A stretch of DNA of 64,000 nucleotides from Aliarcobacter vitoriensis. GTDB taxonomy: Bacteria; Campylobacterota; Campylobacteria; Campylobacterales; Arcobacteraceae. The notes beneath the pieces were generated by a model that saw only the letters and a list, made by a program, of their open reading frames with translations, ran no database searches and was not told the origin of the DNA. Shown piece by piece: positions 8,392-16,464 of the stretch. How positions within the stretch are numbered: the first letter of the stretch is position 1; each line of letters opens with the position of its first letter. The stretch covers positions 1 through 64,000 of the forward strand of contig NZ_PDKB01000013.1 in the NCBI RefSeq assembly GCF_003316695.1, read 5' to 3'. Made by a program: the position numbers and the translations under genes.

Positions 8392-9246
8392 ATGATAAAG
8401 CTAGATATAAAAAAAGAGCTTCATGGGAGTTCTGGAAAAATGCTTTTAGCAGTAGATTTAAATATAAATAGCGGTGAATTTATAGCTTTAAGTGGAGTAA
8501 GTGGAAGTGGGAAAACAACTATTTTAAGAACTTTAGCTGGACTTGAAGAAGCAAATGGAGAAATAATTGTAGATAATGAAATTTGGTTAAATGATAAAAT
8601 CTCAAAACCTATTCAAAAAAGAGATATAGGATTTGTTTTTCAAGATTACGCACTTTTTCCAAATCTTTGTGTTATTGATAATTTACTTTATGTTACAAAA
8701 GATAAAGAGTTAGCAAAACATCTTTTAAATCTTACAGATATGTATGAACTAAAAAATAGATATCCAAATAGCTTAAGTGGTGGACAAAAACAAAGAGTGA
8801 GTTTATGTAGAGCTTTGATGAAAAGACCAAAATTGCTACTTTTAGATGAGCCGCTTTCAGCTTTAGACCCATCAATGAGAGTAAAACTTCAAAATGATAT
8901 TTTAACTTTACATAAAGAGTTTAATACAACTTCTATTATGGTAAGCCATGACCCAAGTGAAATGTATAAATTAGCATCAAGAGTTTTGGTTATGAGTAAT
9001 GGAAAAATAGTTGAAGATGGCTTACCAAAAGATATTTTATTAAAAACAAAAGGTAGTCAAAAATTTAGCTTTGAAGGTGAACTTTTGGATATAAAAAAAG
9101 TAGATGTTATAAATGTAGCAATCATAGCTATTGGACAACAAATTGTAGAAGTTGTAATAAGCGAAAATGAAGCACAAAATTTAGAAATTGGACAAATAGT
9201 AAATGTAAGCACAAAAGCATTTACTCCAAATTTACAAGGAGTATAA
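8392..9246 (+). CDS. modC: Molybdate ABC transporter ATP-binding protein ModC
   Basis: The protein has 284 residues. Walker A GVSGSGKTT (about 35-43), Q-loop FQDYALFP, signature LSGGQKQR, Walker B LLLLDEPLSALDP and the H-loop MVSHDP are all intact. The C-terminal 65 residues form one short TOBE-like domain, shorter than in E. coli ModC. It energises ModB. It closes the mod operon; a TonB receptor follows after a 48-bp gap that carries a ModE-like half-site. Confidence 0.92.
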   Translation: MIKLDIKKELHGSSGKMLLAVDLNINSGEFIALSGVSGSGKTTILRTLAGLEEANGEIIVDNEIWLNDKISKPIQKRDIGFVFQDYALFPNLCVIDNLLYVTKDKELAKHLLNLTDMYELKNRYPNSLSGGQKQRVSLCRALMKRPKLLLLDEPLSALDPSMRVKLQNDILTLHKEFNTTSIMVSHDPSEMYKLASRVLVMSNGKIVEDGLPKDILLKTKGSQKFSFEGELLDIKKVDVINVAIIAIGQQIVEVVISENEAQNLEIGQIVNVSTKAFTPNLQGV

Positions 9247-9260
9247 TTTTTTTTAATAGT

Positions 9261-9272
9261 CGTTATATATAA
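9261..9272 (+). promoter_or_regulatory. ModE-like half-site upstream of the TonB receptor
   Basis: CGTTATATATAA, ending 22 bp before the receptor ATG, repeats the half-site CGTTATATAT found in the inverted repeat upstream of modE. No second arm is present. It may let ModE act on the downstream operon, or the match may be partly chance in AT-rich DNA. Confidence 0.4.
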
Positions 9273-9294
9273 AAATAAATAAAGGAAGAAGAAA

Positions 9295-11277
9295 ATGACA
9301 AAAAAATTGAGTTTTGCAGTTGCAACTGCAGTTATGACATGTTCATTGGTTGCCAATGAAACAACTCACTTAGGTGAAGTAAATATAATAGCTGGAAATA
9401 ATTCTGATAGCAAATTTAAAAGCAATCAAATTTCAAGTGAAGATATGAAACTACAAGAAAAAAATACGGTTGTAGAGGCATTAAATACAATTAGTGGTAT
9501 TACAGTAAATAATCATGGAATAAGAGGAGAACAATCTGTTTCTATTAGAGGATTTAGTGCAAAACACGCTCCAGTTTTTATAGATGGTATTGCTGTAAAT
9601 GTACCTTATGATGGTTACCTAGATTTTGCAAACTTTACAACTTTTGATTTAGAGAAGATTCAAATAAGTAAAGGTTTAACTTCTACTCTTTTGGGAGTAA
9701 ATACTTTTGCAGGTGCAATTAACTTAGTTACAAAAAAACCAACAAAAGAGTTTGAAGGTACAATATCTGCTGGGGCATTTAGTGGAGAAGGAAGAAAAGC
9801 TTATTTAAATTTAGGAACAAATCAAGGTAAATACTATATCCAAGCTAGTGGTTCTTATTTAGATAGAGATTATGTTCCTATGTCGAGTAATTTTAACTCA
9901 ACTTCTGTTCAAGATGATGGGCATAGAGTAAACTCATACAAAGAAGATAGAAAAGTAAATCTTAAAGTTGGTTATACTCCAAATGATACAGATGAATATG
10001 CTATCAACTATATAAATCAAAAAACAAAAAAAGGTATGCCTTATCCAGTTTATCAAAGTGAGTTAGGTCAAAATTCATACAGACAATGGCCTTATTCAGA
10101 TAAAGAGAGTTTTTATTTTCTTTCAAATACAAACTTTGATTTAGGGTATTTAAAAAGTAGAATTTTCTATGATAAATTTGAAAACAATATGTACTTTTTT
10201 AAAGATAATACATTTAAAGAATTAAGAAGTAATCCAACACCTTATGATGCAAATACAAAAGGTATTTCACTTGAACTTGGGCAATACGACACACAAAGAA
10301 ATAGTTTAAAATTAGCACTTCATGCAAAACAAGATACTCAAAAAGACCTTGATAAAGATGGTAATACTTCAAGTGTTATGAAAATTAACTATTTATCTAT
10401 TGGTTTAGAAGATACTTTTAAAGTAACTGATGATTTTAGAGTTATTACAGGAATTAGCTGGGACAAAGATGATGTAAAAAAAGCTAATAATGGAAGTTTT
10501 AAAGCAAATGGAACTCGTCCTTATGAAAATGTAAAAGAGTTTGAACATACAAGTGAATCAGCTTTTAATCCTATGATTAAAGTTGAATATGATATAGATG
10601 AAACTTTTGGACTTTATGCTGGAATTGCTAAAAAAACAAGATTTGCTAGTCTAAAAGAAAGATACTCATTTAGATTAGGAAGCGCTATTCCAAATCCAGA
10701 TTTAAAACCTGAAAAAGCTATAAACTATGAAATTGGAGCAAATAAAATATTTGATAATCAAGGTATCAAATCAGCATTTTTTTACTCTGACGTAAAAGAT
10801 TATATTCAAACTGATAGAGTGACTAATCCTTTTGGTGGAGGAATGACTAATCAAAATAAAAATATTGGAAAAGTAAAACATATGGGTTATGAATTAGAAT
10901 ATTTCTATTCATTTGATGAAACTTTAGATTTTGATGCAAGTTATACAAGACTTTTAGCAGAAGATAAAGATAAAAAAGTTGATATAACAGATGCTCCAAA
11001 ACATAAAATTGCTTTAGGTGTAACATATAGACCAATCAAGGCTTTAACAACAAATGTAAATATGCAATACTCTTCAAACAGACATACAACTTCAAATGAT
11101 AGAAGTAAAGATACAAGCGGTGCAGCTATTTGGAATGCAAAAATTGCTTATGAACTTGTAAAAGGATTGACTATTGATGTAGGTGCTTCAAATATATTTG
11201 ACAAAAACTACGAATATAACTATGGCTATCCAGAAGCTGGAAGAGTTATATACTCAAATTTAACATATAAATTCTAA
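9295..11277 (+). CDS. TonB-dependent outer-membrane receptor of the Mod/Mol-linked operon
   Basis: The protein has 660 residues. Signal peptide (about 1-20), plug domain (about 40-145, with HGIRGEQSVSIRGFSAKHAP and FAGAINLVTKKP) and a 22-strand barrel ending in the aromatic YSNLTYKF belt signature. It transports a ligand across the outer membrane using TonB energy. It begins an apparent seven-gene operon: LLM flavoprotein, BtuF/MolA-like binding protein, permease, ATPase, methyltransferase and SUOX-fold protein, each overlapping or nearly touching the next. Position right after modC and the ModE-like half-site suggest a molybdate/tungstate or related metal-chelate ligand; an iron siderophore cannot be ruled out. 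Confidence 0.85.
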   Translation: MTKKLSFAVATAVMTCSLVANETTHLGEVNIIAGNNSDSKFKSNQISSEDMKLQEKNTVVEALNTISGITVNNHGIRGEQSVSIRGFSAKHAPVFIDGIAVNVPYDGYLDFANFTTFDLEKIQISKGLTSTLLGVNTFAGAINLVTKKPTKEFEGTISAGAFSGEGRKAYLNLGTNQGKYYIQASGSYLDRDYVPMSSNFNSTSVQDDGHRVNSYKEDRKVNLKVGYTPNDTDEYAINYINQKTKKGMPYPVYQSELGQNSYRQWPYSDKESFYFLSNTNFDLGYLKSRIFYDKFENNMYFFKDNTFKELRSNPTPYDANTKGISLELGQYDTQRNSLKLALHAKQDTQKDLDKDGNTSSVMKINYLSIGLEDTFKVTDDFRVITGISWDKDDVKKANNGSFKANGTRPYENVKEFEHTSESAFNPMIKVEYDIDETFGLYAGIAKKTRFASLKERYSFRLGSAIPNPDLKPEKAINYEIGANKIFDNQGIKSAFFYSDVKDYIQTDRVTNPFGGGMTNQNKNIGKVKHMGYELEYFYSFDETLDFDASYTRLLAEDKDKKVDITDAPKHKIALGVTYRPIKALTTNVNMQYSSNRHTTSNDRSKDTSGAAIWNAKIAYELVKGLTIDVGASNIFDKNYEYNYGYPEAGRVIYSNLTYKF

Positions 11278-12275
11278 TGAAAACTGCACTTTTTGCACTT
11301 TTTGAGAATTGGGAAAATGATTACCAAAAAGCAATAACAGACCAAATTGATTTGGTTTGTTATGCTGAAAATCTGGGTTTTGATGAAGCTTGGATAACAG
11401 AACACCATTTTAACAACTTTAGTGTAATTCCATCTCCTTTAACTCTAGTAAACTATCTTTTAGGAAAAACAAAAAATATCAAAATAGGAACAGCTGGAAT
11501 TTTACTTCCATATTATAATCCTATAAAACTAGCAGAAGAGATAGCCACTATAAAAGCTTTTGATGATAATAGGTTTTTATATGGTATTGCAAAAGGTGCA
11601 TTTGCTATTTATGATAAAACTTTTCATACAAATGCTTTAACAAATAGAGAAGTTATGTTTGAAGCAAATGAACTTATACATAAGCTTTTACTTGAAGAAC
11701 AAGTAAACTTTAAGGGTAAATTTTTTTCTTGTGAAGATATATCAATTCGCCCAAAAATAAAAGATAATTTTACAACTTTTTTAGCTTCAGAATCTCTTGA
11801 AGCAATAGAAAAATGTGCAAAAGATGATTTTGGACTTATTGGAAGTTTAGCTTTAAGCAAAGAAAAAATGAAAGAAATATTCACGAATTTCCAAAATTTT
11901 AGCCCAAATAAAAAGCTGTCATTTAGAGTAGCAAGAGGTATAAATATAGGCTTTGACAAAAAAGAAATAGAAGAAGAAACAAAAAAAAGTGCCGATATAT
12001 TTATCAACTCAATGCGACTTTCAAAACAGACAAATCCAACTTTAGCAAAACTTCTAACATCTGAGTATATTGATATCAGAAATACCATATTTGATAAAAA
12101 TAGAATTTTAGAAAACTCTATTTATGGAACTCAAAAAGAGTGTATTGAACAAATAAAAGCTTTAAAAAATGAGTTTGATATTGAAGCAATACTTCTAAAA
12201 CCACTCACAACTTCTACAAAAAGAGCAAAAGAAGTTTTAAATTTATATATAAAAGAGGTAAAACCTTATGTTTAA
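11277..12275 (+). CDS. LLM-class flavin-dependent oxidoreductase
   Basis: The protein has 332 residues with the bacterial luciferase-like TIM-barrel pattern: YAENLGFDEAWITEHHF near the N-terminus, and GTAGILLPYYNPIKLAEEIA, the common LLM substrate/flavin-site stretch. It is probably a cytosolic FMN-dependent monooxygenase or reductase. Its start codon shares the A of the receptor stop (TAATG), and its end overlaps the binding protein start by 8 bp. In this setting it might modify or release an imported chelator (inference). Confidence 0.75.
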   Translation: MKTALFALFENWENDYQKAITDQIDLVCYAENLGFDEAWITEHHFNNFSVIPSPLTLVNYLLGKTKNIKIGTAGILLPYYNPIKLAEEIATIKAFDDNRFLYGIAKGAFAIYDKTFHTNALTNREVMFEANELIHKLLLEEQVNFKGKFFSCEDISIRPKIKDNFTTFLASESLEAIEKCAKDDFGLIGSLALSKEKMKEIFTNFQNFSPNKKLSFRVARGINIGFDKKEIEEETKKSADIFINSMRLSKQTNPTLAKLLTSEYIDIRNTIFDKNRILENSIYGTQKECIEQIKALKNEFDIEAILLKPLTTSTKRAKEVLNLYIKEVKPYV

Positions 12276-13281
12276 AATAGTTTTTTTAATTTTATCTTTA
12301 TGTTTTTATGCAAATGCAAACAGTTACAAAGATATGTTTGATGAAAATATAGAGATAAAAAAAGTAGATAAAATTTATGCCTCAACTCCTACAATTTTAT
12401 ACTCACTTTATGCTGTTGATAAAAGTAAAATTGCAGGATTGAATTTCCCTTTTAATGAAATAGAAGCAAAATATATAGATGAAAATATAAAAAATCTTCC
12501 TATTATTGGTGGTTGGTTTGGAAAAGGAAATACTCCAAATAGTGAGATGATTTTAAAAATAAATCCAGATGTGATACTACTAAGTGAAACTTCAAAAGAG
12601 CAAAGTGAAAAAAAAATAAAAGATAGTTTGGGAAATATAAATATTCCATTTTTCTATATAAAATCTTCAACTTTAGAAGATATTATAAACTCATTTTCAT
12701 ATTTAGGTAAATTAACTTCAAATGAAAAAAGAGCAAAAGAGTTAGAAGATTATGCAAACAAAGTTTTAAATGAAGCAAAAGAAGTATCAAAAAAAGTTAC
12801 AAAAAAACCAAAAGTATATTATGCTCAAGGAAATAATGGACTTGAAACTGAATGTGATAGTTCTGTAAGATCTGAACTTATAACTTTTGCAGGTGGAGAG
12901 AATTTACACAAATGCCAAAATTCAAATACTTATGGAAAACAAGCTATAAATTTTGAAAAAGTTTTATCATACAATCCAGAAGTTATATTGGTTTATGAAA
13001 AAGAGTTTTATAAAAAAATTTACAATGACCCAAAATGGCAATTTATAGATGCAGTAAAAAACAAAAGAGTATATTTTTTACCTAAAGGACCTTTTTCTTG
13101 GTTTGATAGACCACCATCTTTTATGAAAATATTAGGGCTTAAGTGGTTACTTAATATCTTACACAATGATATTTATCAAATTGATATAAATAAAGATGCA
13201 AAAGAGTTTTATTCACTATTTTTAGGCTTAGAAATAAGCGATGAACAATTAAATCATATTATGGGAAAAGATATTGAATAA
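12268..13281 (+). CDS. Periplasmic binding protein of a BtuCDF/MolABC-type importer
   Basis: The protein has 337 residues with a signal peptide (MFKIVFLILSLCFYANA). It belongs to the helical-backbone BtuF/FhuD/MolA class (cluster A-type): VDKIYASTPTILYSLYAVD, INPDVILLSE and the C-terminal WFDRPPSFMKILGLKWL motif. That motif recurs in iron-complex and MolA-like binding proteins. In Haemophilus, MolA of this fold binds molybdate/tungstate; here the adjacent mod operon points the same way but does not prove it. It overlaps the genes on both sides. Confidence 0.75.
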   Translation: MFKIVFLILSLCFYANANSYKDMFDENIEIKKVDKIYASTPTILYSLYAVDKSKIAGLNFPFNEIEAKYIDENIKNLPIIGGWFGKGNTPNSEMILKINPDVILLSETSKEQSEKKIKDSLGNINIPFFYIKSSTLEDIINSFSYLGKLTSNEKRAKELEDYANKVLNEAKEVSKKVTKKPKVYYAQGNNGLETECDSSVRSELITFAGGENLHKCQNSNTYGKQAINFEKVLSYNPEVILVYEKEFYKKIYNDPKWQFIDAVKNKRVYFLPKGPFSWFDRPPSFMKILGLKWLLNILHNDIYQIDINKDAKEFYSLFLGLEISDEQLNHIMGKDIE

Positions 13282-14278
13282 ATATCTATTTTTGATTATT
13301 GCTTTAGTGGTTTTGATAAATAGTTCACTATTTATTGGAAATTATGATATTTCATTTGATAATTATATAAATTTTATAAAAGCATTATTTGGTTTTAAAT
13401 CAAATCTAACACAAGAGCAATATGACTTATTAAAAAGTATCATCTTTGATATTAGATTACCGCGAATTATAGCTGCAGCAATGATTGGTGCTTCACTAGC
13501 AATTTCAGGAGCAGCTTTTCAAGCTATGTTTGTAAATCCACTTGTTTCTCCTGGAATTTTGGGAGTTTTAAGTGGTGCTTCTTTTGGAGCAGCTTTAGGA
13601 ATGGTTTTAGGTTGGTCTTGGTTTTTTATAAATCTTAGTACATTTATCTTTGGTTTTTTAGCAGTAGTTTTTGCACTTTTTATCTCTTATATTTATTCAA
13701 ATGCAAAAAATATGATTATCCTAGTTCTTGGTGGGATTATTAGTAGTTCACTTTTTGGAGCATTACTTTCTATTTTAAAATATAGTGCTGATCCTTATGA
13801 TACTCTTCCAGCAATTACTTATTGGCTTATGGGAAGCTTGTCTTTTAGTACTTCAAGCATAGTTTGGAATTTAACTATTCCTATGCTTTTAGGCGTATTT
13901 ATTTTGATTTTTTTATCAAAATACCTAAATGCCTTAAGTTTAGGAGATGAAGAAGCAAAAGCTTTAGGAGTTGATACAAAAAAGATTAAAATTGTTGTTA
14001 TTTTAGTGGCTACTTTTATAAGTGCTTTAAGTGTTATTTTAGCTGGGATTATAGGTTGGATTGGGCTTATTATTCCACATATTGTAAGATTTTTATTTGG
14101 AGCAGATAACAAAATAGTTCTTCCAATAAGTGCTATTATAGGAGCTATTTTCTTGCTTATTGTTGATAATACCTCAAGAATGATATTTAGCTTTGAAATT
14201 CCAATAGGTATTGTTACATCAATTATTGGAATACCAATATTTATTTTAGTTTTAAAAAATGCGAAAAAAGGTTTTTAA
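13274..14278 (+). CDS. FecCD/BtuC-type ABC importer permease (MolB-like)
   Basis: The protein has 334 residues with about ten transmembrane helices. RLPRIIAAAMIGASLAISGA and NPLVSPGILGVLSGASFGAA are FecCD-family signatures, and GLIIPHIVRFLFGAD is the coupling region near the C-terminus. The start is a TTG at 13274, inside the preceding gene. It forms the type II importer channel with the ATPase that starts on its stop codon (TAATG). Confidence 0.85.
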   Translation: MNKYLFLIIALVVLINSSLFIGNYDISFDNYINFIKALFGFKSNLTQEQYDLLKSIIFDIRLPRIIAAAMIGASLAISGAAFQAMFVNPLVSPGILGVLSGASFGAALGMVLGWSWFFINLSTFIFGFLAVVFALFISYIYSNAKNMIILVLGGIISSSLFGALLSILKYSADPYDTLPAITYWLMGSLSFSTSSIVWNLTIPMLLGVFILIFLSKYLNALSLGDEEAKALGVDTKKIKIVVILVATFISALSVILAGIIGWIGLIIPHIVRFLFGADNKIVLPISAIIGAIFLLIVDNTSRMIFSFEIPIGIVTSIIGIPIFILVLKNAKKGF

Positions 14279-15042
14279 TGCTTTTAATTGATGCAAAAAA
14301 TATCTCTTTTTCTTACCAAAAAAAAGAGGTTTTAAATGATATAAATTTTGAACTTCATCAAGGAGATATATTATCTTTGATTGGGAAAAATGGTTGTGGA
14401 AAAACCACTTTATTAAAAATACTTTTGGGAATTTATAAAAGCTCTGGAGATATAAAAATATTATCAAAGAATATCAATGATTATAAAAATAAAGAGTTAG
14501 CAAAACTTATATCTTATGTTCCTCAAACTCATCAAATACCTTTTGATTATACAGTTTTTGATGTAGTTTTGATGGGAAGATTGGCACATATAAATCTATT
14601 TTCAAACTATTCACAAAAAGATATTGAGATAACTATAAAAAACTTAGAAAAAGTTGGCATTTTACATTTAAAAGATAAAATATACTCACAAATTAGTGGA
14701 GGAGAACGACAACTAGCCTTTATTGCTCGTGCTTTAACACAAAATGCAAAAATCATATTTATGGACGAGCCTGTAACTGGACTAGATTATGGAAACCAAT
14801 TAAAACTTTTGAAGTTTTTAAAAGAGTTAGCAAATGAGGGATATACTTTTGTAAAAACTACTCACTATCCAGATCATGCGTTATATGCTTCAAATAAAGT
14901 TATGATGTTAAAAGATGGAAAAGTTTTGGATTATGGGACAGTTGATGATAAACTAACAGTTGAAAATATAAACCAACTTTATGATGTAAATGTTGAGATA
15001 ATATCAAAAGAAAATTATAAATTCTGCATACCAAAAATTTAG
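14278..15042 (+). CDS. ABC importer ATP-binding protein (MolC/FecE-like)
   Basis: The protein has 254 residues. Walker A GKNGCGKTTL, signature ISGGERQLAFIARAL, Walker B IIFMDEPVTGLD and the switch TTHYPDHAL are intact. It is a type II importer ATPase paired with the FecCD-type permease. HYPDHAL-type switch regions are seen in the iron-complex/Mol subgroup. An 8-bp gap separates it from the methyltransferase. Confidence 0.85.
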   Translation: MLLIDAKNISFSYQKKEVLNDINFELHQGDILSLIGKNGCGKTTLLKILLGIYKSSGDIKILSKNINDYKNKELAKLISYVPQTHQIPFDYTVFDVVLMGRLAHINLFSNYSQKDIEITIKNLEKVGILHLKDKIYSQISGGERQLAFIARALTQNAKIIFMDEPVTGLDYGNQLKLLKFLKELANEGYTFVKTTHYPDHALYASNKVMMLKDGKVLDYGTVDDKLTVENINQLYDVNVEIISKENYKFCIPKI

Positions 15043-15050
15043 GAGAAAAA

Positions 15051-15857
15051 ATGGCACTGGTAAAAACAAATTTAGATGAGTTAAATTTTTCAAAACTCTA
15101 TAAAAAACAGATGAAAAACTCTACTTTTAAAAGTAAAAGTAGCAAAGATTGGGATAATAAAGCAAAATATTTTAGTCAAAATGTTGTAAATAGTCCTTAC
15201 ACAAAAGAGTTTATAAGCAAAGTGGATACAAGTGATTGTGAAACGCTACTTGATGTTGGAAGTGGACCAGCAACCATCTCTTTGGCTCTTGCAAAAAAAC
15301 TAAAAAATGTTTATGCTCTTGATTACTCACAAGAGATGCTAAATTATGCAAATGAAAATGCAAAAGAGAAAAATATAGATAATCTTACAACAATTCATAA
15401 ATCTTGGTATGACTCTTGGGAAGATGTACCAAATACTGATATGGTAGTTGCTAGTCGTTCTATGGAAGTAAAAGATATAAAAAAAGCTTTACAAAAACTA
15501 AATGAAAAAGCAAATAAAAGAGTTTATATCACTACAAAAGTTGGTGGAAGCTTTATTGATAAAGAGATACTAGAGCAAATCAAAAGAGATATTATTCCAA
15601 GACCTGATTATATATATTTAGTAAATTGTTTACATAGTATGGGAATATTTGCAAAAGTTGATTTTATCAAAACAAACTCTTCAAAATTTGATACACCAAA
15701 TGAAGATGATTTTATACAAAGTTTAAAATGGAGTTTAGGTGATATGTCAAAAAAAGAGGAAAAAATCCTAAGAGAGTATTTTAATACAACATATAAAAAT
15801 AAGAAATCAAAAGAGACTATAACTTGGGCATTTATTTCGTGGGAGAAAGAAGTATGA
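15051..15857 (+). CDS. Class I SAM-dependent methyltransferase
   Basis: The protein has 268 residues. Motif I LLDVGSGPATISLALAKKL binds S-adenosylmethionine, and VYALDYSQEMLNYANENAK supplies the acidic ribose-binding residue. The N-terminal 60 residues are a basic lead (WDNKAKYFSQNVV). Substrate unknown. It is cytosolic and embedded in the TonB/ABC operon, overlapping the next gene by ATGA. Methyltransferases beside such importers may modify an imported or exported chelator, but this is inference. Confidence 0.75.
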   Translation: MALVKTNLDELNFSKLYKKQMKNSTFKSKSSKDWDNKAKYFSQNVVNSPYTKEFISKVDTSDCETLLDVGSGPATISLALAKKLKNVYALDYSQEMLNYANENAKEKNIDNLTTIHKSWYDSWEDVPNTDMVVASRSMEVKDIKKALQKLNEKANKRVYITTKVGGSFIDKEILEQIKRDIIPRPDYIYLVNCLHSMGIFAKVDFIKTNSSKFDTPNEDDFIQSLKWSLGDMSKKEEKILREYFNTTYKNKKSKETITWAFISWEKEV

Positions 15858-16357
15858 AAAAAATATTTTTAGTTTTAATATTTTCATTATCGCTATTTGC
15901 AAATGAAAATTACAAAGTATCAACAAAAGTTGAAGTTTATGGTTTAGTTTTAAATAAACTATCATTAAATGTAGAAGAGCTTGAAAAAATGAGTTATTTT
16001 AAAAGTGGTTCAACTCCTGTTATTTGTATGAGTGGAGAAACAAAAGATAATGTAGAAAGCTATGAAGGTGTCTTGCTAAAAGATATTTTAGATAAAGCTG
16101 TTGTTGATATAACTAGCAAAAAAGATTTTAATAAAATATATATTCAAGTTATTGCAAGTGATGGCTACGATGCAATTTTTTCATACAATGAGGTTTTTAA
16201 TACCAAACTAGGAGATAATATAATAGTTTTTTATAAGAAAAATGGCGAATATCTTAAAGATTATCAAGGTAAAATCGCACTAATAAGTATAGATGATATA
16301 AGAAATGGACCAAGACATATAAAATGGCTTGAGAAAATTGTTGTGGGTAAAATATAA
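15854..16357 (+). CDS. Small periplasmic protein with SUOX/Moco-binding-like fold
   Basis: The protein has 167 residues from the ATG at 15854, which overlaps the methyltransferase stop; an upstream ATG at 15824 would hide the signal peptide. Signal MKKIFLVLIFSLSLFANENY is followed by the pattern of the oxidoreductase molybdopterin-binding family (PF00174): VICMSGE with a cysteine, YEGVLLKDIL, ASDGYDAIFSYNEV, and a terminal RHIKWLEKIVV. Full SUOX enzymes are longer, so this may bind rather than catalyse. Its presence last in an operon next to mod genes strengthens the molybdenum link. Confidence 0.65.
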   Translation: MKKIFLVLIFSLSLFANENYKVSTKVEVYGLVLNKLSLNVEELEKMSYFKSGSTPVICMSGETKDNVESYEGVLLKDILDKAVVDITSKKDFNKIYIQVIASDGYDAIFSYNEVFNTKLGDNIIVFYKKNGEYLKDYQGKIALISIDDIRNGPRHIKWLEKIVVGKI

Positions 16358-16398
16358 ATTTTAATCTCAAAATTAAATAAATACTTAAAGTTATTGAG

Positions 16399-16456
16399 AA
16401 CTGGGACTTTTCTCAACATTTGCTAAAGCAAAGTTTCGCTCTAAGTTGTCCCAGTT
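16399..16456. terminator. Long hairpin between convergent operon and receptor gene
   Basis: AACTGGGAC (16399-16407) pairs perfectly with GTCCCAGTT (16448-16456), and the loop itself contains TTTGCT-AA-AGCAAA. It sits between the convergent stops at 16357 and 16465. It lacks a strong T-run but is the only structure there, so it probably ends transcripts from both sides. Confidence 0.5.
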
Positions 16457-16464
16457 TCAAAAGT

